From Fulvia fulva (lineage: Eukaryota > Ascomycota > Dothideomycetes > Mycosphaerellales > Mycosphaerellaceae), in NCBI RefSeq assembly GCF_020509005.1, contig NC_063016.1:2046001-2110000 (forward strand): a stretch of 64,000 nucleotides of DNA. The letters are read 5' to 3'. Every line of letters starts with the position of its first letter. Position 1 is the stretch's first letter. Made by a program: the position numbers and the translations under genes. Of the stretch, positions 49,443-62,557 are shown piece by piece. A model generated the notes under the pieces. It saw only the letters and a program-made list of their open reading frames with translations, was not told the DNA's origin and searched no databases.

Positions 49443-52221
49443 TATTAAGATATAGCATCTCAAAGGGAGTCAACAATTAGGAAGTGATCTAGTAGCCTAA
49501 GGCATCTACGATAACTTAGCTTATAGGGAGATACCTTCTCTCCCCTTTAGCTTAGATAGACATCTAATATAATCAACATATTGGTTCCTAATATATTGCT
49601 ATATACTCGTACTATTAGTTAGTTAAAGATTGATCTCTTACTCTACTCCGCTACTATTAATCCGTAACTATTTAATAGGTTATAAGCCCGGGTTTATATA
49701 GGAATAAGAGTAACCTATATTAGTATAGGTTACTTATATCCCTTACTATTATAGTATAAAACATCTAGGAATTAGAAGTCTACCCCGTCTATCCTATTAA
49801 GAAGCTTAGTTTAATACTAAGTAACGTGCTTTACTACCGAGCGGGCTATACTACCGAGCGGGCCACTTTTGCTAAGAACTATACTACTTCTACTTTAATT
49901 ACGACGGTATCTTAACACGACGATATCCTATAGAATCGTTACTAGGAGGACAATTCCTCTTTAGATTCTTCGCTATCTAGTAAGTCTACTTAATAGGTAC
50001 ATACGTTATACCCCGACTCGCTATATCGCTTATAGCGTCGTAGCCTTAGTACTAGCCGAACACTATCTAGCGACTCTCTACTCACTTCCTACCTCCTAGT
50101 ATCCTCTAGAGGTATCAATTGCGACGCCTTATCGAAGGTTAGAGACCCTCTAGACTGAATATACTTGCGCTTTCGTGCTTTTCGCTATATAAGGGCCTTG
50201 TTAGACTTACGTAGCTTACTAATCTCGCTTCGTATAAGAGCTATCTAATGCGCTATCTCTCTACTCCCTTTTCTAAGCTAATATACCCCTTCCTATAACG
50301 AGTTTAGCGATGAACCTGCCCGGGCACGCATTTTGTTCGTTACTAGTATCGATTAAGAGTCGAATTCTTTTGTAGTTCGTAGTGTCTTCGACTCCTAAGG
50401 GGTAGAGTCCGGAGCTAGAAGGGTTAGCGTACGTAGCTTAATATTAAGCTTATCTATTACTACCTATGGATTGAATAGAACTAAACCAGCGCCTCTAAAG
50501 CTCGATAGGATGTTCTCCTGTCTAAATATAGCGTTATAGGGTGCCCGGAAGGCGCGTAGGAACTCTACTTTATCGATATAAGTGATGCGCTAGCGTACTA
50601 AGCCCGAGAGCTAAGTACCGTATACCTTCTTTAAAGGCGAATAGCAACATACATCTAATAGCTAGAGTAAGTACGAGGCGTACGATAGTATATATAGGGC
50701 CAAGATCTTGTATTCCTTATATAGATTCTAGAATGCCTTCGAGTTATAGCTCTCGTAGCTATCGATAATAAGTAGTCTCTATACCCTAGTCGTACGAGCT
50801 ATAGTATACTTCTAGAAATGCTCTAGCTACTGTATACCGAACTTATTGTTAGTCTAGGCGTTCTCTATTAGCCCGATTGTCTAGTCTAGACCCAAGTTGC
50901 CGTCTTAGTACTAGGTACTAATATGCTATTTGCCTATAAGGATGACGTAGGGTAGGAGCGCTATTCCGTCTATATAGATAGTCTTAATCACTATTACCTA
51001 TTCTCTATTACCCTATTAAACGACCTTCCTCTTTCCACTACGCCTTTCTAAACCCGTAACGACGCTCTAAGACGTAATGACACCTATTATAAACCCTGTC
51101 TCGTCGAAGTTATAGGTGTCCTAGTCAAGGATGCTATACTTCTCCTTTATATTACGCATAAGCAAGAACTACCTCTCGATAACGATCGTATCTACGTGTT
51201 ATACGAACCTTTAGCTCACGATGCCGCCTAATAAACCTATCTGTCCAATTAAGACTAGCGGGCTTAAGACCCTTCTCTTATAGTAATAAATTGGCCATTA
51301 CTCGTATACTAGCCTTTAATAGCGGGAAACCTCTAAGATCTAGCTCGAGTATATACTTAAGTATCACCCTCTCTTCTAGCTCTATAAGCTTCTTCGAATT
51401 AGGCTCGTAGTCACCCCGAGGAGGTCGTCTATTCAATCGATACCCTAGTGTAGTTCGAGACGCGTCGTATACCTTTATAGTAAGTCGATTCGTGATTGTC
51501 GCGTAGCGTTTCGTGGCCTAGATAGCTAAGGTCAGTTTGGCCTCGTTTGAAGACAATATACGCTATAATGGTAGTTATATAGCTATATCTATAGGAGTGG
51601 TACAGTTCTTAGCAAAAGTAGCCCGCTCGGTAGTATAGCCCGCTCGGTAGTAAAGTACGTTAATAGGTAACCTAGATAAGGACTCTATACGGCTTACTTA
51701 AAGCTAATACCTTAAAGATAATCTATAGGTAGAACTATATCGAGATACTATTAAGAAGGACTTTAAGTAAGTCATTTAAAGCTCTACTAGGAGAGATAGA
51801 CCTATGTCCTAGCCCCGAGACCTTATACCGCTCCTTCTTTACTTTACTAAGTAGGCCTTAGTATCTATACCTACGAACTTTCCTATTCTATACTAGAAGC
51901 CTTAGGAGGATCTAAGCCACTACTTTAGAATATATACACCTTGTTTCATTACATCTAATCTATTATAGATTTATACTAAGAGAAGATAGAGGAGAAAAGA
52001 GGCAAAATCCTAATTCTTAGGAGGGACAATTAGAAGAGATAGTTCAACCTCTAGAGATATAAGATAGAGAGCTAATTAGCATTCTTTATAATTAATGACC
52101 TAATAGAAGTGTCTTTTAATAATATAAAGAGTAAGACTCTAAAACTCTAAGAAGAGGCTATAACTAAAGAGATCCTTAATACGCTAATATAGATAAGACA
52201 AAATGTAGTATATAACTTTAG
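49443..52221 (+). mobile_element. Copia copy C (family of A/B), RIP-degraded 5' fragment, split by a DNA transposon
   Basis: The 5' LTR is at 49443-49677 (235 bp, tattaagatatagc...tttaata), then the leader to 49821. After the pogo-like insertion the leader and start of gag resume at 51663 and run to about 52221, where similarity to copia A (its 7345 region) ends abruptly. Compared with A, almost every CA has become TA and many TG have become TA. No frame is open. The 3' end is lost at the junction with the next element. Confidence 0.88.
49824..51660 (-). mobile_element. Pogo/Fot1-like (Tc1-mariner) DNA transposon, RIP-degraded, 1837 bp
   Basis: Terminal inverted repeats of about 57 bp (49824-49880 and 51604-51660) match with two mismatches and are flanked by TA (49822-49823 and 51661-51662), the Tc1/mariner target. 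Each TIR holds a tandem pair of actaccgagcgggc. On the minus strand a broken transposase reads through stops: DGIALLPYVILIGK, ISTxYxDGNLGLD, LIIDSYESYNSKAF with the DDE Asp, and LYILSYASYLL then LLDVCCYSPLKKVYG with the next catalytic Asp. These match the DDE domain of Fot1/pogo transposases. The DNA-binding part (51100-51500) is poorly readable. Confidence 0.85.
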
Positions 52222-55200
52222 TATTACGGGTAGCCCGCGACCCCTTACTATAGCTACGTCGGCCCGGGTGAACCGCAGACCTTCCGTATCGGGTTAGCGC
52301 TACTTAGCTTTACTTTATAACTTCGCCGCGCCTCGCGCTCCTCTTTCGTAGCTTCGTAGAACAATAACTCTCTTATTCGGACCCTATAGTATACGCGCCC
52401 TTATAGTTTGTTCTACTACCCTACCTAGATTGCGGATCTAGGTAAGGGACGCGTAATAATAGGAATAGACAGAACTATAGAACTCGAAGAACGCGTAGAG
52501 TCGTATTAGAACATAGAACACGGTAAGGCGTATAGCGCGTAAATGCCTAGAGAACGTAACGCGGCGACATTATTAGTAGGTAGTCGCGCGCTCGTAGACA
52601 GTTAGGAAACAGGCATCGTTACGCCTCCCCCGAACCTAGATAATATAACTTTATAGACAAACGGCGGTCTACTACTACTACTAAAGCCTAAGGGTAAAGG
52701 TAAGTAGCGTATATCTCTTTTCCCCGACCTCTCCTCTTTTCCTCGGAGTTAGATATAGGACGATAACCGGCGGGTTATAGTAGACACCGGTATCGCGCTA
52801 TAATAGGACAATAATAAAGCTTACTAGAAAGCCTTCGAGCGAGAAGAAGGTAGTAAGATTGACTTTATAGAACTGTTGAAGTTTACGCTCGAAGAGAACC
52901 TAGGCGGCGACCTAGACGAGGTGTACCTATTACTCGACGAGGTAGAGTACATTCTCGTATCTAAATACTAGAATGTTATACTAGACAAACTTACGACCCT
53001 CGTATCCTAGTACCCGAATACTACCTACGACTTCGTACTATAGGTAGTAAATATAGCGATCACTAAAGGTAGACAACTCGATATAATAGAGCGAGCTAAT
53101 AACCTCTAGAACACCTAGTATACTACGCTATATACCGAGTATAACCGCATCTATAAGATACTATAAAGCGAGGAGGCTATAATATAGAAGATAGCTATAG
53201 ACCTAAAGAGTAAGAAGGATTATAACCTAGTAAAGCTATAAGAGGAGAAGAAGAAGGTATAGGATGCCGAAGCTAAGAACTAGGCTCTATAGAAGGAGGT
53301 TAACGATCTAAAGACTCGACTCTAAGCTACTAAAGACACTATATAGAATAGAGGTAAGGGCCGCTCTAGTCGCCGACCCTCCTACTTATCTCCGCGCGAG
53401 ACTCGACTCGAGTAGCTAATACGTAAGTATCGTAAAGCTACTAGTAGAGGCGGCGGCGGCGGAGGCGGTAGTAACGATAATAACGGCAATAGTAATAACG
53501 ACCGAGGACGTAATAGAAACCGTCTTCGACCTAATAATAATAACGGTCGCGACTCTCGAGCGCGTAATACCCGTATATAGACTCCCCTAACCGAACTTTT
53601 AGAACGCCTATTTACTATTAACCGTACTCTAATACGCGGTATCGAGGTTAGTAAGGGCGTACCTAACCCGAAGTACTTTAAGAACGATAACGACCCTAAC
53701 TTCGACAATTAGTATAGTAGCGTACTTCTTAAGCTAACTATAACTACTTTCCGCTCCTAGGTAGACGGCCTACGTTTTATATATAGATAGATATAGAGTG
53801 ACCCTTAGAGAAGTATGAAGTCGAGGATCCCCGTACCTAGACAACAATTATTTAACGAGTTTAAGACTAGTAAAGAACTACTAGATTAGATAACGCGCTA
53901 GTACGGTACCCGTAACGAAGGAACTAAGGCTATAGTTAATATTACTACCTAGAAGTAGGAGTAGGGCGAGACCTTTATTACCTTCTACGCTCGCTACTCG
54001 AAGCTACGTACTTAGATAGAGTAGACCGACGAGACTGAGCTAATACTATTTCGTAACCGCCTAAACCGTAAGTACTTTATTAAGACTTTCGGCGATAGGG
54101 AAGTAGATAGACGCTTATACAATATATAGGATGTTATTAAGAAATGTACGGTATTAGATAAGAGCTTCTACGAGACCGACCGACCGTATCTATAGAAGGA
54201 GCGTATACGTAGCAACCCTAATTCGAATAATAACGGCGTATAGGGCGGTAGTAATACCGTAGGCGCCGTAGCTACTAGTACGACCGCTATAATCGTCTAG
54301 CGACTACTATAATACGTAGGTACGAAGAAGAAGGAGGACCTATCGGTTTACTTATAGAACCTACCTTTATTAAACCGTAAGTAGCGGGAGGACCTTAAGA
54401 AGTAGGGTAAGTACTACCGCTACCGTATAGGCTCGTACGTATTAACGAACCCTAAATGCCCGATATATAGTTACGACGGTAACTACCGCCCTCTACGCCT
54501 ACGAAATAACGCGAACGCTAACCCGAACCTTAGCTCCCTTACTACCGACCTATAGTAATAGGGAAATAGTACGACCGCTAATTAAGTATAGTAGATAGCG
54601 GTTAGTAACCGAACTTTCTAAGATAGAAAGAGTATAAGATTGTTACGGTTTACTACTACCGTAACGTCGCGCGCCTTAGCGCTTCCTTATATATCTCGCG
54701 CGCTTCGCGCTTCTCTTTCGTAGCCTTACCGAACAACGCTTGTTTTACGGTAACCCTATACTATCGTCCTATAGATCACTGCCCGTAATAGTTTGTTCGG
54801 TCTTATAAGCGGCCTATCTAGTTAGGCTAGTAGTTATAACCAAATTGTACTAGTAAAGTACGCGTTAAGGTAGGTCAAGTTCACTATAGTTACTAACTAT
54901 CGAGTCGCGCGTATAGGCCTACTAACAATAACTATAGTCGCGTAAATAAGCGTATTAGTTAAGTCAATAGATTACCTCTCTCCTTCGCGTAAAACGCGCG
55001 CCTTCCTACTCTTATAGGGCCCTTATATACCTACTAAGGGAGTAGTCTTATCTACTACGTAATAGTATAACATAGCTATACCCGGTAGTACTACTAACGG
55101 GGTGCTCTTACCTAAGTAACCTCTTTATCTTGATCTTAGTAAGTAAAAGCGTTAGTCGCTCGTACGCGCTAAGCTTTTCCTAACCGTATCTACTAAAACG

Positions 55201-55640
55201 TAGACACTCGATAACCTAGGTATCGATACCGCCCTAGGTGCCTTCCCTTCCGGCGACGACTCGAACGTATTCGCCGCCGAATAATAAGAGATCGAGAAGG
55301 ATCTACTACCTAAAGAATAGTAGTTTGCCTTAACCTCCGACCCTATTAACTTCGTACAATTCCTCGACGAAGAATAGATCTTAGAAGAAGGAGGAATCAA
55401 GGTATATAAGATTATAGAGTCAAGAGATGATATATCTATATAAGATAGTAAAACTAATAATATACGCTAACCTAAGGAGTAGGCAATTGCCTTAGGGTAT
55501 ACTACTATTAAGGGCCTAGCCGAGTTCGCGACTCGTACTATAGTATACGCGGATATAATGTTTCACCTCGTTCGCTAGATATAGTTAGACTTCATTATAC
55601 TTTTTAACTAGGTCGAGTCCCTAAAGAAGGCTAATAAGGT
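52222..55640 (+). mobile_element. Degraded LTR-retrotransposon-like element with gag but no recognisable pol
   Basis: Reading the plus strand through TAG/TAA gives an uninterrupted gag-like phase from about 52690 to 54560. It includes a charged coiled-coil-like stretch, a Gly/Asn-rich low-complexity segment (53447-53540) and a capsid-like domain (QQLFNEFKTSKELLD, FITFYARYSKLRT, LILFRNRLNRKYFIKTF). A knuckle follows near 54410-54480 in which Cys/His codons have become Tyr (YYRYRIGSYVLTNPKCP). No protease, RT or integrase follows. Two GC-rich blocks with partial similarity (about 52222-52440 and 54640-54860, sharing ctctttcgtagc and tagtttgttc) may be diverged LTRs. The last kilobase (54860-55640) is unassigned. 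Borders are approximate. Confidence 0.5.
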
Positions 55641-57650
55641 TATATAGCGTAAGGGAGGGGACTCGGATTTTCGCCTTATATCGCCAAATACGACATATTC
55701 GAAAGCTCTTATTAAGGCTATTCTAACGATCTACGAAGTAGGCCACTACCCCTAGAATTAAGGGAGTTCTACCTTATCTAATTTAGATAGCTTGAAGTTC
55801 TCTTTACCCTGTTTCTTTAGCTCTAAACGCCGTAGAGGTACCTAGCTACAATAGGTAACTCCTAGGTAATAGTAGCCTAGGCTACGGCACTACCGGCGCC
55901 TACGGCTCTATAGGCGAAGCTCCCCTAAGACAACTAGTAGTAACTTATAGAGGACGTAAAAAGTATAGAAACTAACGATTAGCTCCTATACCGGTCTCTA
56001 TAGGTAATGATTACTTAGCTACGTACGGCGCTTATACTATTATATTACCGAGGGCAATAAGAAATAAGGACGACGTCTAAGGCGATTAATAAGGCCACCT
56101 AGATTTAATACCCCTATAGCTAGGTATCGGTCGCGGTATCGATACTAGTACCTAACGTACGATATAGTTACGATCCGTATTATAGTAAAGGAAGACTAGG
56201 CCAAAGTTACGAAGCTATTAAATAAGGAGCTCGTCTAGCGAATTAATTAACTAGGGGTAGACGTAGTAAACTAATAGTCTAACGGTACTCTATAGATCTA
56301 TACTAGCTCTACTACTACTAGGAGGTACCTAGAGGTATAGCTATAGTAGGTATCTAAGGTTATAGTATTAGTAAAGGTCTTAACGAAGTAATTCACAATC
56401 CTAGTCTACGATATACCTAAAGAGTTCGACCTAACTAACTAAGGTCACCTACGTACTCTCTAAGAGGACAACCCGGTCACTCTTAACTCTCTAATCTAGA
56501 AGGCGACTTGGCTCTATAGGAAATAGCTAGAAGGTAAGAAGGCCTCGGCGCTAATTATATAGCTATAAGACGCGAAAGCGGGGGATCTAGTAATAGAACA
56601 AGGCCTAATCTAGTAATATAGCCTTAAGATAGTCGAAAAGCACTTATTATCCTTTCGTGTCCTCTAATACTTTAAATGCTAATAGTATAGACACTAAATA
56701 TATACGTATATAAACAAGTAGGCCTACTCGAACTATATAGGAGACTATATATCTAGGGACTATATATTAGCTACGAGGCGGTACGGGAACTGTCCGGGGT
56801 ACTACCTATCGTATAGCGCGGAATGCCTATAGCGGAAACTAGCGAAAAACAAGGTAATTACAAACAGAACCGTCGCCCTAAGATTCTACGGCGACCGTAA
56901 GGCTAGCCTATACCGGAACTAACTAGCGGCGGTCGGGTATAAGCGCCCTAGGGCCGAGAACGATATAAAGGATACGTAACCTAGAGCGTACGGGAGGCTA
57001 CGTACTCTACTAGCTACGGCGAGGGAATCTAACTAGGCCCGGCTCCCCTCTAGTATATAACCGATAGGCGTAGACTAGGACGCGCTAGGTAGTAGGATAT
57101 AGGACATTATAGAGGAAATGATTGTCGATAACGATAACTAGACTCGATACGCTTAGTATTATCTAGTATAACGTTAACTATAGTAAGGATATAGTATAGA
57201 ACTATTTCCTATACGATAATACGGACAAGGCGTAAGACAGGGCGTAAACGTATTAATACCTTAGAATCGACTAAGTTCTACAAAGAAGAGAAGATAACAA
57301 AGTCGCGAAGCCGCGATAAAGTAAACGTCGGGGTCAGGGTCTAGGGTCCGGGCGTACTAGCGTACTAGGTCACGTAATACTAAGTGTAGCCTTACGAGGT
57401 GAACCGTAATAACGAGGCGGACCTATACGTCTACTACGTCCTAGTAATCTAGGAGCTATAGATTAACCCGTACTATAAGAGACTAATAACCTATAAGTTA
57501 CTAGGCTATACGATATACCTACGAAGCGACGGTAGACCCCGTACGTACTTCTATATTAGTAAGGACATACTAGCATCCGACTAGGAGGTAGTATACTACG
57601 TAGACGAAGAAGGCGGGGGAGACATTACCTCCCTCTATATAGGTAGTACT
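55640..57650 (+). mobile_element. LINE copy 3, 5' part (same family as copies 1 and 2), RIP-degraded
   Basis: From about 55680 (cgccaaatacgacatattcgaaag) it aligns with LINE copy 2 from 22520 onward: 5' UTR, ORF1 with knuckle region near 56680-56830, and the start of the endonuclease domain (about 57420-57650). It is interrupted by a 195-bp insertion (57217-57411), and then by copia B at 57651. Dense stops; more mutated than copy 2. The exact left border is unclear. Confidence 0.8.
57217..57411. mobile_element. 195-bp insertion in LINE copy 3 (possible solo LTR or MITE)
   Basis: LINE copy 2 reads cctatacgaggcgg where copy 3 has 195 extra bases. They begin taatacgg and end ccgtaata, and acga occurs on both sides (57213-57216 and 57412-57415). 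The ends are nearly inverted (taatacgg/tattacgg) and also fit TG...CA after RIP. I see no coding content. Confidence 0.6.
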
Positions 57651-57861
57651 TGTTAAAACAGGTACGGGTGGATGGCAGCGGAGTGGAGTAAGAGATCAAT
57701 CTTCAACTGACTAATAGTACGAGCATGCAGCAATATATCAGGAACCAATATGTTGATTGTGTTGGATGTCTATCTCCCTACAAGCTGAGTCATCGTGGAT
57801 GCCTCAGGCTGCCAGATCACTTCCTAATTGTTGACTCCCTTTGAGATGCTACATCTTAACA
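57651..57861 (-). repeat. 3' LTR of copia B with 25-bp internal deletion
   Basis: Compared with the other LTRs it lacks the segment aagctaaaggggagagaagg plus one copy of the short direct repeat tatct that brackets it. This is the pattern of a slippage deletion. Confidence 0.9.
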
Positions 57862-57926
57862 CTCCCACTCATCTCGTATGGGAGGTTACAGTCTGCTCAC
57901 TTCCTGTCAATAGTACTTGGACCTTT

Positions 57927-60900
57927 TTATGACAGGTTCAGCTGGCTTACAAACCTCTGGAAGTGTGGACCAGTCTTTGGTTTTGTAAACCCGTCTGCAA
58001 CCATCTCAGAGGTTGGGGTGTACTCAACAGCAATAAGCCTCCTCCACCAAAGTTTCCTAACAGCGTTATAGGCAATGTCAATGTGCTTCGACTTGTCATG
58101 AACATGTGCATCTTTCACTAGGGTGAGGGCAGCTTGATTGTCACCTCTTAATTGGACTGGTCTCAAATTTGATACAGTCTCCTGGTTTCCAGTGATTCTT
58201 GGTTGATGGGAACAGTCTCCCACTAACTCTGGACAATCCATTTCCCTTAGCAGTGAAGCTAGGAATTGGGACTGCTTCGCACATGCATTCATAGCTATGT
58301 ATTCAGCCTCCATTGTGGATGTTGCTACAGACTTTTGCTTCTTGCTCATCCAAGAAACTGGTGCCCCACAGAGGAAGAAGACATACCCAAGGATTGAGAC
58401 TCTGTCTGCTTTGTCCATTGCATAATCAGAATCACAGTATCCAATAAGGTGTCCTTTTCCAGACTTTGAGAACTGAAGTCCTAGATCAGGGTATGATCTT
58501 AGGTACCTAGTGATCTTCTTCAAAGCCTTCATGTGGTAGGTGGATGGTCACTCACAAATGAGCTCATCCTTCCTAGGGCAAAAGCAATGTCTGGCCTTGT
58601 GATTGTTGCTGGCCACATCCAAGTACCATTAATACTCTGGTACTCTGCCTTGTCACACCTCTCATCCATGTGGCTTGAAGGTTTGAGGGCCTTATAGCTG
58701 TCCATAGGTGAGTGTGTAGGTGCTGCCTTCTCATGGTTCATTCCCATCTTGGCTAGGCTGTCCCTAACAAAGTGTCCTTGGTCAAGTTTCAGGATTCCTC
58801 TCTTCCTGTCCCTTGTGACTCTCATGCCAAGGATCTTTTCAGGTTCACCTAGATCTTTGATCTTGAAGATCTTGCCAAGTTCTCTTTTGAACCAGAGAAC
58901 ATCTGTCAACTTTGGTGCAGCAATTGGAATGTCATCCACATGTATAAGGATTATGATCTCCCTCTTCTTATGGATAAGTAGGCATGGATCCACTTCTGAC
59001 TGTGTGAATCCAATCTCTCTGAGCTTTGACACACAGAGTTGATTCCAATCTCTAGCTGCTTGCTTAAGTCCATACAAGCTTTTGAGGATTTTGAACACCA
59101 TGTTTGGTGGAAGCTCAACTCCTGGTGGTGGTAACATGAAGATGTCTTCATGGAGGGTGCTTTCTGTGAATGCATTGTTCACATCCACTTGGTGAAGATG
59201 AAGATCCTTCTTACACACAATAGCCATAAACACCCTAAGGGTGTCCTGTCTTACTGTAGGTGCAAATGTCTCCATAAAGTCAACACCAAACTTCTGTGAG
59301 AAGCCCCTTGCAACTAGTCTAGCCTTGAACTTTTCAATAGCTCCACTAATGCTTCTCTTAATATCAAAGACCCATCTTGATGTAACCAGATTTGCTCCTT
59401 TTGGTGGAACAGAATTTTCCCAGGTGTTGTTACTCTGTAGAGCATCTAGTTCCTTTTGGATTGCTTCCTTCCAAAGATGTCCCCATTTCTTGTCATTCAC
59501 AGCATCCTTGTAGGATTTTGGAATTGGGACCTCTTGCTTGTATGCAATGGCTTCTACAGTTGCTGCAAAGGCCATTTCCTCAACTTCTTCCAGGAATTCG
59601 CTATCCTATGGTATTGAACTGTCCACTGATTGCATGGCTGCAAAGAAAGCTTGGTGAAAAGCAGCAAGGTTCTCTGAGAGGTCCATTGCTTCTCCCACTT
59701 CAGTGGTTAGTTCGGGCTTAGGGACCATGGATCTTGGGGCTTTCTGTTTCATGTCATAGCCCTCAACATCATAGTCAGCCTTTCTCTTTCCAAGGGATGA
59801 TTTAGGGACCGTCACTTGTGACCTAGTAACGTCTATTTCCTGGGGATCTAGGGAGCTTCTCTCAATTGGCTGATCGATTTTCTGAAATTCCCCTACGTTC
59901 TCCGGAGGCTAGGGAAGTTGCACAAACAGCTTTCTCGGCTGAGCGACTTTAGGGCTCTCAATTGGCTGATCTATTTCGGGGGGGCTCTGATGGACGCCTG
60001 AATGGTAGGTAGATTGTCCTAAGGATACGTTCTTCCTCGGCCTTCCTAAGGGCTTCCTAGCTGGTGCACTGCTTGGTAGATTCAATGTTGGAACATTGAG
60101 ACCCATATCACCTCCAGGCTGGTCCTCAAAGAAGTCTGCATGTGTGTGTTGTTTAACAGCTCTCATGTCTGGTTCCCAAAAGAGCCAGGCTTTAGCTGTG
60201 TTTTCAACATACCCAATAAACACTGCTTCTTTACCCCTATTCATTAGCTTGTCACTTCTTGCCCATTGAGGTTGGGATCTTGTGTCCATATAGACAACAG
60301 CTTTGCATCCCCAAACTTTCAAATGGTTAATGGTCGGTTTGATACCATCAAAAGCCTCATCTGGTGAAACCTTGAACCCATCGTAATCTGGGCCATTTGG
60401 CAGTTTGTTCCTTATGTAAGTTTGGGCCTCTAGTGCTTCAGGCCAAAATTCAACCGGCATTTTAGCCTCTTCAAGCATTGCCCTTATAGAGTCCTCTGAG
60501 GTTTGTATTGACCTCTCAACTGGTCCATTCTGTAGAGAGTTGTATGCCTCAGTCGGCTCGAGCCCAATCCCCAAATCCTTCTCCCACTGCTTCACTAATG
60601 CAATAAGTTCTTTTGCATTGTCAAGTCTTACTGCTTTCAGCTGCGCTGATGATTTCCTCTCTGCTTTGATCTTCCAGTTCTGGAGAGCAACTGGAGCATC
60701 TGCTCTTTTCCTAAGAGGAAAGGTCCACTTCTTCCTAGAGAAGTTGTCAACAATCTCAAGCCAGTATTTGAATCCTAGTCTTGAGATTGGTAGTGGGCCA
60801 CATATGTCAATAGATACAAGGGCAAGTCTTTCAGGTCTTCTCTCTGTGACTTTGCCTTTGTACTTCTTCATCTTTGCTATTGAGCATACTCTGCACTGGT

Positions 60901-62557
60901 GAAAGCCATCCTTAGGGATAGGAATGGGTTCTTTCAAGTCTGTTACCTTGTGAAGATTCTGGAGCAAATTCTTCCCAAAGTGTGCAAATCTTCTATGCCA
61001 AAGCTCCCACTGCTTCAGGTCGGTCTCTGATTGAGCAGTCACAAAGGCATTCTCCATTGGTGGTGCACATGATGAGTAATGTGCCCGTTCTTGTAGGAGA
61101 GGAGAAATCTCATCAATGAATGGAACCCCCCCAAGGAGCTTTGTCTGGACAACAGTCTCACCAGAGGGGGAAACAAGAGAAAATGATGGAGGTTGCACAC
61201 CAAACTGCTTGCTAAACTGGTTCCATGAAACCAGGTTCACTCCTAGCTTAGGTACAAGCAGGACATCTTCCAAAACAACTTTTCTGCCAGCTCTCCCACT
61301 CATCTCTGCATTCCCAATATGAGTGGCCAATAAAAACCCACCTCCCACTTTGATCCATTTCTTCCTTGTCAAGGGAGTCATAGATCTAAAGAGGCAGCTT
61401 TGGTCAGTCATATGGGATGAAGCACAGGAGTCAAGTAACCACTCTGACGAGGGGAACTTGCCTTGGACTTCTGCAGTTGAGTGAGCCACTTCATCATACT
61501 CATCATCATCAGACATTGTCTCTGGGGATGAGCTGCATGGTGACTCTTGGGCGGAGAAACCTTTTCCAGTCTTCTTTGCTTTAGAGGTATAAGACTAGGC
61601 CTGGTTCTTCTGGAGTGACAGCATGTCAGAGCTGAGTTTCTTCACCATTTTCTTAAGTTCTTCCATAGAGGACTTCTCTCTTGGTGTCCTCCTTGAAGTG
61701 GGTGGTGGAGTTCTCTTCTTCTTGACATGTGTTGTATTCTGGGAAGATGGTGGTTGGGAATGAGATCTAAGGACCTTTCTTGCCTCAGGCAAACTAGGGC
61801 AGTCCTTGATTAGATGATCCTTCTCACAGAGAAGGCAGGAGAGTGGTCTTGCTAGACCTGAGGGCTTGACCCAGGTGGCTGCCATGCCATACTCAGCCTT
61901 AGAGGGATCCAACCTGGCTTCTTGAGCTTCAAGGATCTTTAAGGTCCTTTCATGATCCATCTTTGGCTGAGCCATGATAGTATCCCTGGCTACATAGTAG
62001 TCAGGTGGCAGTGAGCTTAAGAGCTGGGTCATCCTCACATCAGCTTTCCTGTAATGCTGACCCTCTGGGTCAACATCAGCAATCCTTTTTCCAAGAGAAA
62101 CCAGGTGTGTCCATGCAGATCTGATGGTGAACTCTTCACTCATCTCAAAGGTCACAAATTGCTTTGTGAGCTCATGTGCATGGGTTGGTAGCACCTGGCT
62201 ATACTTGTTCCAGAGATACACCCACTTCTCAGCAGCTCTTCTAGATTCACATGAGCCCTCAAGCTCAAATTCATCTTCTTCTGTGATCCTACTAAGGATA
62301 CTGAAGTTGCATACTGCATTGTGTCTTGTCCATGTTGGCGTATTGAGGATCTCTTTGGTTGTAGCCTCTTCTTGGAGTTTCAGAGTCTTGCCCTTGATGT
62401 TGTCAAAAGACACTTCTATTAGGTCATCAATTGCAAAGAATGCTGATTGGCTCTCCATCTTGTATCTCTGAAGGTTGAACCATCTCTTCCAATTGTCCCT
62501 CCCAAGAATTGGGATTTTGCCTCCCTTCTCCTCTGTCTTCTCTTGGTATGAATCCAT
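57927..62557 (-). pseudogene. Copia B gag-pol, disrupted by three TAG stops and one frameshift
   Basis: The start ATG is at 62557 (MDSYQEKTEEKGGK), equivalent to copia A's 7092. Breaks in order: TAG after ...LQKNQA near 61595 (CAG in A), TAG near 59909 in the linker after integrase (CAG in A), the TAG shared with A near 59606, and a one-base deletion near 58543 (cc where A has ccc) that splits RT from RNase H at ...SSFVSD. The domains otherwise equal copia A: knuckle, DSCASSH protease, HHCC/DDE integrase, HVDD RT and RNase H ending at 57927. Confidence 0.92.

Noticed and set aside
53382..53708. 108-codon minus-strand frame rich in Leu/Arg/Pro
   Set aside because: Mirror of the Gly/Asn-rich low-complexity part of the degraded gag on the plus strand.
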